The notes under the pieces: model-generated
What the model was told of the DNA's origin: nothing
Seen by the model: only the letters and a program-made list of their open reading frames with translations
The model's database searches: none
Shown: one piece after another, positions 23,673 to 35,724 of the stretch
How the letters are laid out: each line of letters opens with the position of its first letter
Position numbering within the stretch: position 1 is the stretch's first letter
Made by a program: the position numbers and the translations under genes
Source of the DNA: Antedon bifida
Lineage: Eukaryota; Echinodermata; Crinoidea; Comatulida; Antedonidae
Length of the DNA: 64,000 nt
Assembly: GCA_963402885.1 (NCBI GenBank)
Contig: OY727097.1
Location: 5,580,001 to 5,644,000, forward strand
Direction of reading: 5' to 3'

Positions 23673-24836
23673 ACAGGGTTAAATTAAATATAATATACCA
23701 TTCTTTATTTCTATAATTAAAGATTTTTTATGTGAAGGGCATACAGTATATATATACAAGTTTAATAACAAAATGTATTGCTATAGTTACAGTTTTCTAA
23801 CACCATAACAATATCCTGTTATTTTTAGTATTTTTATATCTAGCTCTTTGCTTGCCAGACTGACTTTTACCGCTCTATTTCGCAATAACCATGCAAAAAC
23901 TTTCTTTGGCAGCTTAGTGACACAATTTAACTTTACACCACATAACTTTCTTTTGTTCTATTCAGCCAAAGAAGAGGAAATTGGCTTAAATAAAAAATAT
24001 CAGACGAATCTCTTTGATATCATGAACTAATTGACAGAATGAAGTTAATCTTTCAATTGATTGTGGAATAAAATGATAATATTGAGCTGTCATGGAGTGT
24101 CGAACCCGGACTAGGAATAACAACGCAAGATGGAGTGGTTGTGAGTGCTTGAATAGCGCTGGATTAGACCATCATAACGGCAGTCTTTATGGAGCGGTAC
24201 ATCGAATAACTTGACGAAGGTCAGGAATAAGTCTCGTCAAAAGGACATGATCACCTGTTTTTATTCCGGTTCTACTTTACACACGTTTTAATACCAAACC
24301 GAGAAAAAATCCACGATTCATGCTAAGCCTAGTTCTAAAGAGAAAAAAAAACATATTTTTTTGACAAATAGTAGAGATCAAATATTTTTAGAATATATTA
24401 TAGTATTTTACACTAGCCTTGAAAATGTAAAAAAATGTACAAATTTGTATGGAAGTTATCAGTATTTTCCAACACCCCAATTTTGGTTTTTCTTTTATAG
24501 TGATATTATGCATTGTACAATAAGTAGGACGGGGGTGAATATGTGGTCATGACTTTACAATATCATGTAATATCATGTGATATAACAAATCTAATCTTAA
24601 TTTTTTATCCTGTACATCATTCTATAAACTATTGTAGTATTCTATAGGAGACATTTTCAGGACTTAACAAAGTATTCCCTTGTTAAAACATATTGACACT
24701 CCTATTACAGGAAAGAATTAGAAAATGTATTGAAATTATCAAGTTTAAAGTAAAATATCAGAATTAAATACAAAGCTTTAACTAATTAAAAAATTTGCAT
24801 CATTTTAATTCAAAAATATTTCTTTTTTAAAATTTT
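23673..24836. other. No recognisable feature
   Basis: A stretch at about 24090-24260 is less AT-rich than its surroundings but shows no long frame and no repeat family that I know. Open frames of about 60 codons here look random. Confidence 0.45.
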
Positions 24837-25350
24837 ATTTTTATTATTATTATTATTATCAAAAGATTTTTCATTCAATTTTGACATATTTTATACACTG
24901 TAATTAGTATAAATATACAAAAAAAACCCTATTTTTTAACTAATACTTTCCATCCTTACGGGTCGGTTTCCAATTGTTGGGTGTGAATAAAAAATGTTAT
25001 TAAAATGCCATAATTTATTTTTTTTTTTTTTTTAAACGATTTTTCATTAAATGTTGACATATTTAATACACTGTATACTGTAGGCCTACTTATACAACAA
25101 AAATGTTGTTTTACTAATATTTACTATATCTCTATGTTTCCTATTGTTGGATGTGAAAAAAAATGTTGTTAAAATGCCATAATTTATTTTTTTTTTTTTT
25201 TTAAGATTTTTCATTAAATGTTGACATATTTAATACACTGTATACTGTATTTACTGTATACAAAAAAAATGTTTTTTGACTAATATTTATTCTCTATCCT
25301 TAAGGGTGTCTTTCCTATTGTTGGATGTGACAAAAAAATGCCATAATTGT
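24837..25350. repeat. Tandem triplication of about 165-175 bp
   Basis: Three successive units each contain GATTTTTCATTAAATGTTGA (or a close variant), a CACTGTA region, an ACTAATATTTACT-like region, CCTATTGTTGGATGTGA and, in the first two, AAAATGCCATAATTTATTTT ending in a T run. Divergence is moderate. The T runs sit at unit junctions. Confidence 0.85.
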
Positions 25351-25746
25351 AGCATTTTGTTGATTGGTATATTTTTCAACCATAAAATACTCTACTTTTA
25401 AACTCATTACCCTCAAAAGAGACGTTAAATTATGGAGCACCATAATTCATCCACATGTTGTAATTTTAGTGTGCACGCGATATCCAAAAAAAGGAGAACG
25501 GTATAAATAAGACAAAAAGTACAACTACCTTGTAAGATATTGGAGTACAGAAAACAATGACAGAAGTAATCAAGGTAAGGCTGTTTAATAGAATCCCCAT
25601 AAGACCAGAACACCTGGTACTAGTCCTATTGAACAATTTTAGCAATTGATAAATAAGTGTGTATGATAAAGAGAACATATGCAAGGGGGACAAAGTTGTC
25701 CTCACAACCACATGAGAAGTGTAAATATATCCTTTACTTGACCAAA

Positions 25747-25840
25747 CATGTGATACATATGTGACTCTGTATTAAAGAATTTGACCATGATACAGGACAT
25801 AACATATTATGTAGAGAAACAGTACAGAGAATCAGGTGCT
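25747..25840. repeat. Left flanking repeat of the 42-bp array
   Basis: CATGTGATACATATGTGACT-CTGTATTAAAGAATTTG (25747 on) is matched in direct orientation at 28072-28130, beyond the array. In addition CAGTACAGAGAATCAGGT here has an inverted match near 27929-27947. The array may therefore lie inside a larger repeated or mobile unit. Confidence 0.65.
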
Positions 25841-25929
25841 ACAACATGGGGAGAGAGAGAAGCTGAGTAACAACAGCATTACCTTAGTTTTACAATGTTT
25901 GAGCCAATAAATGAATTCAGAAACATTTT

Positions 25930-27512
25930 CACAATCATCTTTTCCAATACATACATTTTCACTCTCAAAGATTTTGTCATCTTTTCCAATACATACATTT
26001 TCACTCTCAAAGATTTTGTCATCTTTTCCAATACATACATTTTCACTCTCAAAGATTTTGTCATCTTTTCCAATACATACATTTTCACTCTCAAAGATTT
26101 TGTCATCTTTTCCAATACATACATTTTCAATCTCAAAGATTTTGTCATCTTTTCCAATACATACATTTTCAATCTCAAAGATTTTGTCATCTTTTCCAAT
26201 ACATACATTTTCAATCTCAAAGATTTTGTCATCTTTTCCAATACATACATTTTCAATCTCAAAGATTTTGTCATCTTTTCTGATACATACATTTTCAATC
26301 TCAAAGATTTTGTCATCTTTTCCAATACATACATTTTCACTCTTAAAGATTTTGTCATCTTTTCTAATACATACATTTTCACTCTCAAAGATTTTGTCAT
26401 CTTTTCTAATACATACATTTTCACTCTCAAAGATTTTGTCGTCTTTCCCAATACATACATTTTCTAAAAAGTGTTTTCATCTTAATACATACATTTTCAC
26501 TCTCAAAGGTTTTGTCATCTTTTCCAATACATACATTTTCACTCTCAAAGATTTTGTCATCTTTTCCAATACATACATTTTCATTCTTAAAGATTTTGTC
26601 ATCTTTTCTAATACATACATTTTCACTCTCAAAGATTTTGTCATCTTTTCCAATACATACATTTTCATTCTTAAAGACTTTGTCATCATTTCCAATACAT
26701 ACATTTTCACTCTCAAAGATTTTGTCATCTTTCCCAATACATACATTATCTAAAAAGTGTTTTCATCATAATACATACATTTTCACTCTCAAAGGTTTTG
26801 TCATCATTTCCAATACATACAATTTCACTCTCAAAGATTTTGTCATCTTTTCCAATACATTCATTTTCACTCTCATCTTTTCCAATACATACATTTTCAC
26901 TCTCACTGATTTTGTCATCTTTTCCAATACATACATTTTCAATCTCAAAGATTTTGTCATCTTTTCTGATACATACATTTTCACTCTCAAAGATTTTGTC
27001 ATCTTTTCCAATACATACATTTTCACTCTCAAAGATTTTGTCATCTTTTCCAATACATACATTTTCAATCTCAAAGATTTTGTCATCTTTTCTGATACAT
27101 ACATTTTCAATCTCAAAGATTTTGTCATCTTTTCCAATACATACATTTTCAATCTCAAAGATTTTGTCATCTTTTCTGATACATACATTTTCACTCTCAA
27201 AGATTTTGTCATCTTTTCCAATACATACATTTTCACTCTCAAAGATTTTGTCATCTTTTCCAATACATACATTTTCAATCTCAAAGATTTTGTCATCTTT
27301 TCTGATACATACATTTTCAATCTCAAAGATTTTGTCATCTTTTCCAATACATACATTTTCACTCTCAAAGATTTTGTCATCTTTTCCAATACCCTGTACA
27401 TACATTTTCACTCTCAAAGATTTTGTCATCTTTTCCAATACATACACTCTCATCTTTTTCATACATACAGTTTCACTCTCAAAGGTTTTGTCATCTTTTC
27501 CGATACATACAT
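25930..27512. repeat. 42-bp minisatellite, about 1.6 kb
   Basis: The unit is CATACATTTTCACTCTCAAA, GATTTTGTCATCTTTTCCAA, TA. Variants fall at a few sites (ACTCTC/AATCTC/ATTCTT; TTCCAAT/TTCTAAT/TTCTGAT). Two interruptions at about 26460-26490 and 26750-26780 share TCTAAAAAGTGTTTTCATC and are 34 bp instead of 42, shifting the frame. Open frames of 190-370 codons on both strands come from the 14-codon period. Because the 34-bp units shift the frame and no frame is preferred, I judge it non-coding. Confidence 0.96.
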
Positions 27513-28001
27513 TAAATTATTTCACTACTTCAAGGTGGTTACTCTCCTTCTGTTACATATTAGTACACAATTCACACACCTCACTTCCATTTTCATATTC
27601 AATTCAACAAGATAATAAAATAAAATATTTTTATTTATTGTTATGGAAGAATGAAACAAACATTAATATTATCCCCAGATGACTAGAACGATAGAAGGAG
27701 AGTAACAACTGTGGAAGAACTATTTACTATAAACTATAATTATAATAGACAAATTTACTATTTAATAATACTTTTTAATACTACTAATAAATTATATGCA
27801 GGTAACATGATACCTTGTTACACTCTTTCATATCACCACACAAATAAATATTTAGTGAAATTTTAATATGATGATATGCGATGTGAATAATACGGTAGTA
27901 CTGTGATACATGTATATAAAATTCCTAACTGATTCTCTGTACTGTATCTCCATATAAGGTGGCATAATTTCTCCAGTGTCATAGGCAAAATCTATGATAC
28001 A

Positions 28002-28082
28002 GTATCACATCACATGGTGCCTGTATTATGTTACGGTTAAGGCATATACCCTACCGTATCATACAGGCATCACATGTGATAC
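28002..28082. repeat. 81-bp imperfect inverted repeat
   Basis: GTATCACATCACATGGTGCC-TGTAT at the left pairs with ATACAGGCATCACATGTGAT-AC at the right across about 35 nt. It directly precedes the right flanking repeat of the 42-bp array. It could be a short MITE or a cruciform-prone site. Confidence 0.65.
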
Positions 28083-28130
28083 ACATGTGACACTGTATTA
28101 CAGAATTTGCTTATGATACTGAGCAAATTA

Positions 28131-29037
28131 TACATACAGTACTGCTAAAATCTGACTAGTATTATAATAATATGGAAAGTTGGAGTAATCAGCTTTTAAA
28201 GATATAACAGCTACAGGGAATCAAATTCTATGGCATGACATCCTAATTCCTGTCTCAATAAATCACATCGGAAGACATTCATTTTCAAGATCTGCATCTG
28301 TATTACATCAAACAATTTAAATAGTGTATGCATGGATTTTACACCCAGATAAATCTCTCTGTGAGTGTCCGTGCAGCTGCCTTGTACGTAACCCTTATGC
28401 TAGCCTAGCTCTTAAGCCGAGTAATTTGATTAACCCTTGTGATGGCTAGTAAAGTGAAGGCATTTCTCCTGCGTCCTTGTTCAGTGAAGATTATCCATGT
28501 AGGGAGGCTATTGAGTGATAATAATCAGCAATTGTAATTAATCCTGTTATTTATATTTATTTTATGTACTTTTTATTGATTCAATTTCCAGATGAAATTT
28601 CTTATATAAGCGCACCTTGTAAATCTATTGACAGATCACCCTCTGACAAATCCTTCACATAAATTTAACACATGAAGGAAGAGAAGATAATTATTTGTAT
28701 TGCTGTACCTAAAACACTACTGTTAAAATAATTAACCATGCTCAATCAATTTTAGTTTATGACTACAGCATGTAAGGATTGTTTTAATTATTATACAATC
28801 ACATCTAATTACACTCATGTCAATTAAAACAAATTAATTTTTTTTTCTTCAAAAATGTAATGTTGCCACTCCATCAAAAGGATTCCTACCTTGTATTGCA
28901 AAATACTATTTAATACCCTATTATCAATGATGTTAGAATACAAATGACTAATTCAAAAATGTCATTAAAAATAGTAGTACTGTATGTGGTCTATGTAACA
29001 GTGTGCCCAGCTATGGTGTACATAATCCTTCAAATTG
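28131..29037. other. No recognisable feature
   Basis: AT-rich sequence; nothing supported. Confidence 0.5.
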
Positions 29038-29179
29038 TAAGCTCTGTCTACACACACTATCAAAAAAGTGTGATGTGTCCAAATATGGTAGTGATATGCT
29101 TAAATATGGTACTGATATGACATCCTCATGTCCATATATTGGCACATCACAAAAAGTTTGATAGTGTAGACACAGCTTT
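29038..29179. mobile_element. MITE-A copy 4
   Basis: TAAGCTCTGTCTACACACAC at the left and AGTTTGATAGTGTAGACACA at the right enclose CCAAATATGGTAGTGATATG and ATGACATCCTCATGTCCATA. One CArG-like CCAAATATGG is intact; the other has become CCATATATTGG, one base too long. Confidence 0.87.
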
Positions 29180-29278
29180 AGAATTCTATAAAATGTTCTA
29201 TAGTATATTGGCTTAGTATGTTACTTTTTGAGTGTTTCAATTAGCAAAGAACAAATATTTTAAACCAAGCTGTATTCT

Positions 29279-29704
29279 ACAGTAAAACCCCTATTTTACA
29301 CCTTCAATACGCAGCAAGTGTCCCCTTAATAGGGTTAGTTATATTCATGGAATAAAGTTATATTGTTCAAACCATGTTCAAACATATATTTCCTATTGTT
29401 ATTGTCCTCTGAATAGAGGTATCCCCTGAATAGGGTGTCCTCTGAATGGTGGTGTCCCCTGAATGGTGGTGTCCCCTAAATAGAGGTATCCCCTGAATAG
29501 GGGTGTCCCTTGAATAATTATGAATGTCTACTGAATAGTAATGTCTACTGAATAGGGGTGTCCTCTGGGTGTCCTCTGGGTGTCTAGTGAATAGAGGTCT
29601 CTACTGAATAGGGATGTCCCTTGAATAGGAGTGTCCCCTGAATAGGGTGTCTACTGAATAGTGTGTCCCTTGAATGGGGATGTTCCAGAAAGTGGTTTTT
29701 CTAT
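29279..29704. mobile_element. MITE-B with an internal tandem expansion
   Basis: The left end is ACAGTAAAACCCCTATTTTA and the right end is TGTTCCAGAAAGTGGTTTTT. Between them, from about 29400 to 29690, a 16-20-bp word of the form GTCCCCTGAATAGGGGT is repeated about fifteen times with variation. Normal copies carry only two to four such words, so the array arose inside the element. Confidence 0.85.
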
Positions 29705-29947
29705 CTATTTGTTCCCTCAAATGTGACAAAGAAGAAGTAACAAATGATGAATATGTTTAAATGAATACATTCTTGATAATCCTGCCTACAGGGCTCTTTG
29801 CTAATACTCATCAAACATTATACACAGATAATTATTAATTACAAAAAGGAAGTATATTACAAAATGTCATATATTATTTACAAACCATCCATGTGATTCT
29901 TTTTTCAATTTGATTACTGTTGATGACTTGATTGATTGATGTGATAT

Positions 29948-30150
29948 GTTGATAATTAATTAATTGATTTAGTTTATTCACTTAAAACCTATATTAGTGT
30001 CTATAAACTGTTACAAAAACCATGTTTAATTTATTTAGGCCTACTTTAATATTGTTATTAATTAATTGATTTAGTTTATTCACTTAAAACCTATATTAGT
30101 GTCTATAAACTGTTAAAAAACCATGTTTAATTTATTTTAGGCCTACTTTG
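29948..30150. repeat. Recent tandem duplication, about 97-bp unit
   Basis: Two nearly identical copies of ATTAATTGATTTAGTTTATT through CATGTTTAATTTATTT and ending in TAGGCCTACTTT (30036-30043 and 30138-30145). They differ by one or two indels. Confidence 0.9.
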
Positions 30151-30391
30151 TTATAAAATAAATTTGTCTAATGCAAATGTGCTAAGTACCAGTAAAATAA
30201 GTATAGAATGGTTCAATGGAAAATAGAGTATACATTTTTTACAAAAGGCAAACATGGATTAAATTTTAATGCCTAATTTAATTTTTTTAATTTTGCTCTG
30301 GGTCAGATACTATAAAGAGAGCGAGGCATACATTATAGATGTACAACAAGCCCAATCAAATTGAAAAAAATATATAAAATTGGCAAGATAT

Positions 30392-30680
30392 TTAAAGATG
30401 TATTGACCTGCAAAACATAAAAAATGAAGATTAATTTTTTAAAAAGACTTTGATTGGTGCCATTTCACAGTTTTAATAAAGGTAATCAGTTCCGTAGAAA
30501 AAAAAATTATTGTTTTCACTTATAAAAAGACAAATTCAACCAGAAACCCTTTTTCTTCCAGTCAATTTGACTATTTTTTTAGTTAACTTTACACTTTTCT
30601 ATCCAATATGAATGATATTAAAATGGCATGTTCAACAAAAACATTTAACAAAATTGTTTTTTCAGGGGACAATTTTAAAA
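30392..30680. mobile_element. MITE-C copy
   Basis: Left end TTAAAGATGTATTGACCTGC, right end CAGGGGACAATTTTAAA, with the family words TTTGATTGGTGCCATTTCAC, AGACAAATTCAACCAGAAAC and GGCATGTTCAACAAAAACAT between them. Confidence 0.75.
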
Positions 30681-31179
30681 TATATATATTTTATTATATA
30701 TGAGTATGGCTACTTTGTAGAAAACAGACGATTTTTACACATATTTATCTTAAAGAAAATTCCTTATTAATCAATTTTCTTACAGTTATTTTTGATCGCA
30801 CATGAATGTAACTTTTAAACAAAAATATATTCATTTTTTCCTCAAAGGGCTTGAACCGGCTCTTAAATTTGTAAAGGTAAGAATGGTAAATTTATAAATA
30901 AATGATTTAGGATGTAACTAAATAAATTGCACGAAAGGTGATTATGAACTTTTGTTTTATACAGTAAGTCACTCTTATCATTTCATAATTTATGCTACAC
31001 TGTAACCAAATACAAATCAGTCACTTAAACTGCAATTTTCAATACTTTGATTTAAATAAATTTTGTAAACCTAAACTTAGATATTGAATGTTTTAATAAA
31101 AAAATACAATTTTTTTTCCATACACATCCAACAGCGAGTAACTCGCCAATATCATGCTTATAAACTAAGTCTCATTTGT

Positions 31180-31296
31180 GGAGTTGAAATAGTCTTGAGT
31201 TACAACCCTGGCACTAGGTCCAGACCTTGGGATTGGAAGGCAACCAATCCAAGCTACAGCTCCACTAGTACTAGAGTTTTCTCTGTAATCAGATAA
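31180..31296 (-). mobile_element. Possible tRNA-derived SINE head
   Basis: On the minus strand TAGCTTGGATTGGTTGCCTT resembles a tRNA A-box region and CAGGGTTGTAACTCAAGAC a weakened B box, with CCAATCCCAAGGTC between them, as in the anticodon arm region of invertebrate tRNA-like SINEs. Only one copy is seen and the match is partial, so this is tentative. Confidence 0.35.
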
Positions 31297-31455
31297 AAAA
31301 GTTTATAATATTTTAATAATTTATAAGACTATTATACTAATAGGCCATTTTGCAGTTTTAATGAAGTTATTCACTTTAAAAAAGAAAAAAAAAATCATTT
31401 TGTTAATTATAACCAAAACTTCATTGTCTGATAGACAATTTAAGAATTTTTTGCT

Positions 31456-31807
31456 TTAAAGATGTATTGTCCCCCAAAATCATGAAAAATAAGGATTTTT
31501 AAAATCGGACTTTATAAAAACCATTTTGCAGTTTTAATGAAGTTGTTCACTTCCATAAGAAAAAAAACGGGGAAAAAAAATTATTTCACCTATAAAAAGA
31601 CAAAATAAACAGTTAAATTACCCAAAAACTCATTGTCTTCCAGACAATTTGACCATTTTTTGCTTTAAATTACATTTTTCTCATGTAAATACATTTTTTT
31701 CATACCCAATTTTTTGTGAGAATGAATAACTATTATGTGACATTAAAATAACATATTCAACAAAAAAAATTAAAAAAATATTTTTTTAGGGGGACAATAT
31801 ATCTTTA
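31456..31807. mobile_element. MITE-C, long form
   Basis: About 352 bp between TTAAAGATGTATTGTCCCCC and the inverted end GGGGGACAATATATCTTTAA. Interior words include CATTTTGCAGTTTTAATGAA, TCATTGTCTTCCAGACAATT, GTGAATAACTATTATGTGAC and ATATTCAACAAAAAAAATT. It is the best long-form copy; the short form at 3.1 kb lacks much of the middle. Confidence 0.88.
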
Positions 31808-31951
31808 AATTACATTTTTTCAGACAAATAATTTTTTTTTAGTTCCAGTTTTTAGTCAAAGTGAATAACTGTTATGTGACATTAAAATGACATATTCAAC
31901 AAAAAATTTGTAAAAAAAAAATTTTTTTCTGGGAAGAAAATATATCTTTAA
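31808..31951. mobile_element. MITE-C partial copy, tandem to the previous one
   Basis: Repeats the right part of MITE-C directly after the full copy: GTCAAAGTGAATAACTGTTA, ATTAAAATGACATATTCAAC, ending ATATATCTTTAA. A left-part fragment also precedes the full copy at about 31335-31455, so three overlapping MITE-C segments stand in a row. Confidence 0.75.
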
Positions 31952-34138
31952 TATATTTAAATTTATATGTTGTCTATGGCAAGAATTTCTATGTATTTGG
32001 GCCTAGAGTACAACCCAAAAACACAAAACTGTAAAATTGCAACATCATTTTTATGATTTATCGTGGCACTAGCGTCTCAATCACGAGACTTTATTATATA
32101 TCTATTCCTATAAATGCCAATCTCTGATTTAAGAGATCACAATAATACAATTATGTTAATAATTTATGTTATATACACATAGCAATCTAAATTTATACTT
32201 TTTTTTACAGGTTTCTCTTATTTCGGTGATTTAATATTTTCCAGAACATAAACCTGGTTTTCTGAAGTCATCCATCACATTGATAACTAGGTTTATCACT
32301 TGGAAATTTAGGTTTCTTCAATAATAAATAATTATTTGAATACCTTTGTATATTTATTAATATCCTATACTTGGTTTTTTAAAGTTGAAATTTGGCCCAA
32401 TCAAAAATGTTTGTTAAAAGCGTCACCTCCCTCCACTGATTTTGGAGCCGCACCTTTTTAAAAAAAAATTTAACTAAAAATTTCGTAAAATCTTAACATT
32501 TGATTATTGCATAGAGATATCATAGTGAACATTATAATATCTCCATGATTTTTGCAAGTGTACAGGGAAATTTATTATTTTATTTTCTTGAAGTTGAAAA
32601 TGTATGTAGTGATTCATTTCTATGTTTTAAAGGGCGGTGCCAGTTTATTTCTATTTTATTTTTATTTAATGGTAACATAAATCATTGTCAAAATATAGTA
32701 CTTTAAGAAAAACATTTTTTAAAAAGCTCCCACCCTCTCCTGAAATTTATTCAGAGGTTAAACTCTTAAGTGTATTTTTTTATTTGGCCTAAAATAAATT
32801 TGTATAATGTTTTAAAAATCACAGATATAGAATGGACTGTAGGGTGGACATGTCAAGTAGGGTCCACTACCCTTGGGAGTCCACATCAAGTATAAAGAAA
32901 AGAAAATTAAACTTTATATTAACAAACATAAAGACCTACTAGCATATATCTAAAGGCTAAGGATTGCCCTAAATTGCAAATTAAAGATAATTTTCGTCAC
33001 CGGCTGAAATAAAGAAATATACAATATTCCTAAAAGATTAGGGGAACAATAATTAAAAGTTCAATATGACTAAATTAACATGCGGTCCTCGGGGAGGTCG
33101 GAATCCTGTTCAAAATGGGGTCATCTTGACTTTTGACCTAGAAAGTTTACATTTTTAAACAAGCATAGATTTATGATAGTACACTCTCGCATGAACTCTG
33201 CCTGTCCTAATTCCTGGAAATATTACAAATCAATTTATTAATTACCAATTATTATTCAATTCAATTATTAATTATCTATTGATAAGTACTGTATACTCAC
33301 ATATTAAAAGATTGACTTTTTTGCTTTTAATTTATAGTTTTATCAGGCAAATAAGTTCAATTTTTCGTCTTATACCTACAGTATTATGTAACATTAAAAT
33401 GGCCTAATTAACAACAAAATCCTTTTTTTAATACTTTCAATATAAGTATGTTACTGTACATTTCAAAAAATGTGATCTCATAGTATCTTTATTTGTCCAT
33501 TAAAAAGAGAAACAGAAACTGCCATATCATATATATATAAATAAAACAGTAAAAATTGCACCAACACAGATAATCACTGCAACACAATTCTCTGATAACA
33601 AGTGGCTAAATAATTAAATAGATATTAAGATAACGGTACATGCTATGTAGAGCCCAGCTTATTCTTATTTTCAACATTCCACCGTACAGTGACAATCGAT
33701 AACCCTCTAATAATGTCCACCCAATGTCTTTAATTGAACATTTATTATTTCACAATAAAGTATTGCCTACAGATAATAACAATTTTTATTGTTTGATATT
33801 GTAGGTTAAATGTTATTAATAATTTAATTACTTTCTTAATTTCCTTTCTTTATCCAAATGTCTTTAGATAATCTTAATTGTAATTTAAACAATATAAATT
33901 GTTTTGACTTTTAAAATAGGTTAAATGTTAATAACAAATTTGAATTGAGATTTTCTTTTCTTTATCCACAATTCTTTCAAATAACACGACCTTAATTAAA
34001 CTAAAAACCAGTGTTTTTGTGCCGATTTTAATTAATAATTACAAAACAATGTAAATGAGTATATTGTTATGCTTTTGAAATTAGGTTAAGGAGTATTGAT
34101 TGAGACAAAAGAAAAAAAGGTTTTGGTAATTTCCTGTT
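31952..34138. other. Mostly featureless, one MITE-C fragment
   Basis: Very AT-rich. At about 33300-33430 TTTATAGTTTTATCAGGCAA and TATGTAACATTAAAATGGCC are remnants of MITE-C. At about 32.4-32.8 kb there are short GC-richer patches without a frame. Confidence 0.5.
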
Positions 34139-34277
34139 TACTATCGAACTAGTGTGATATGCCCAAATATGGAAGTGATATGAACAAATATGGTAGTGCT
34201 ATGACATCATCATGTCCAAATATGGGCACATCACATTTGTTTGTCACATAAAGTTTGAAAGTGTAGACAGAGCTTAA
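34139..34277. mobile_element. MITE-A copy 5
   Basis: Left end shortened to CTATCGAACTAGTGTGATAT; right end AAGTTTGAAAGTGTAGACAG-AGCTTAAG. The interior has two CCAAATATGG words (about 34167 and 34216) and ATGACATCATCATGTCC. Confidence 0.85.
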
Positions 34278-34302
34278 GCCATTAAACCTTGTACTCCTTC
34301 TA

Positions 34303-34607
34303 AATAATAATATCCTGGATTTATAAAACGCCTAAATGTTGTGAAACCTCTAAGCGCTATACATTATTACCCCTTCTTATTACTCATTTTTGGATCAAAC
34401 ATGGAAACATGCTCTCAAAATGCAGCTATTAATCAGCGTAAAGTTCTGTACCAGGTACTCATTTGTACACATGGGTGGAGAGAGACAAACATAAGAAAAG
34501 TATCTTGCCTAAGGATACAAGCAATGCGACGAGAGTTAGATTTGAACCCACGATCTCACGATCAGTAGTTCAACTTCAAACACACTGCGTCACACGACCT
34601 TACATTG
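34303..34607 (-). mobile_element. SINE-2 copy 2
   Basis: Inverted relative to the 22.7-kb copy. On the plus strand it starts with the tail complement AATAATAATATCCTGGATTT, then GTTGTGAAACCTCTAAGCGC, TTTTTGGATCAAACATGGAA, GTACTCATTTGTACACATGG and the B-box complement TTAGATTTGAACCCACGATC. It begins 25 bp after the end of MITE-A copy 5. Confidence 0.85.
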
Positions 34608-35513
34608 CAAAATTTAGCACAATAACTTGAACATTTGTCTCTTATCGTAACAAACTTGCATACAAACACAAAACAAGTGATATCAATATATTTTATTAAA
34701 AACTAATTTCTTTTTGTTACATGTTAATATTGATCCTATATAATCTTCATATTCAATAACAAATCTTCTAATAAAGAAGATATAAAAACATTACAAAAGC
34801 GACAGGAAATGAACGCATACACACCAGACCGCATTATTTCATATTATGAACTCAAAAACACCCGAGTTAAAAAATCTCTGAAAAGAACAAAACAATGAGC
34901 AAAAATGCACATCCTTTAAAAATACATACGTAACCAGATCAATCAAGCGTGACGCGTTAGTTCAAGTTATTCAGTCGATCAATTAAAAACAGATTAAAGA
35001 ATCACAATAATTAAACTTAAAACCTTGTCTGACCTCCGACAATTGCAGTTGAACTTTAAAAAGAATGTTGATTGGTAGTTGATACAGTACTGTGTTGAAG
35101 TGTTTTGAGGTTGCTAAAATATTTTTTAGGACAAAAAGATCCTTTTAAGGTACAATTCTTTTTAATTATTTATTGGTTTATTGCCATATAGAGGAATCTT
35201 TGTGGTGAACATACTAATAGCAAAATACCAACAAAAGTATTAAAATATTCTGGAAGTATTGAAAGTTAAAAATATGAAATTCACACCAAGTGTACATATC
35301 ATCGTAATCCTCTTTTAAATATACGGAAGTGGATACTTAATATAATCACAAGATTAGTATACTATTTAATACATTTTTTCCAACAATATAAAAACATTCT
35401 GGTTTTCAGAACACATTGAGGTGTTGGTGAACAATCAATGGAAAAGGCACAAAGAGAAAGTGCTTTATTCAAATGAAATCACCTCAAAATTCACATGAAA
35501 AGTCAATGGACTC
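34608..35513. other. No recognisable feature
   Basis: AT-rich sequence; nothing supported. Confidence 0.5.
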
Positions 35514-35675
35514 AAGTTTCGTATCACTAGGACGCAACACAAGGACATGGTCGCAACGCAAGCGAATTGACCAATCACAAGTGACAGTTGGAATAATCCA
35601 TGGCTTGTGATTGTTCCGTTCGCTTGTGTTGCGGCTTACGTCTTTATGTTGCGTCCTAGTGGAAATCAAGCTTTA
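35514..35675. mobile_element. MITE-D copy, long hairpin form
   Basis: AAGTTTCGTATCACTAGGAC at the left pairs with GTCCTAGTGGAAATCAAGCT at the right. Inner arms GCGAATTGACCAATCACAAG and CTTGTGATTGTTCCGTTCGC pair as well, so the element is close to one imperfect palindrome centred near 35595. A minus-strand open frame here is incidental. Confidence 0.85.
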
Positions 35676-35724
35676 GTTATATTATATGATGTGTCATGTA
35701 AGTTGGTCATTGAGTTTTCTTCTT

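Noticed and set aside
25879-27682. Several 190-367-codon open frames in the 42-bp array, including a 14-residue repeat rich in Lys, Asp and Glu on the minus strand
   Set aside because: Multiple frames on both strands are open. Two 34-bp units shift the frame, and the unit variation shows no preference for silent changes.
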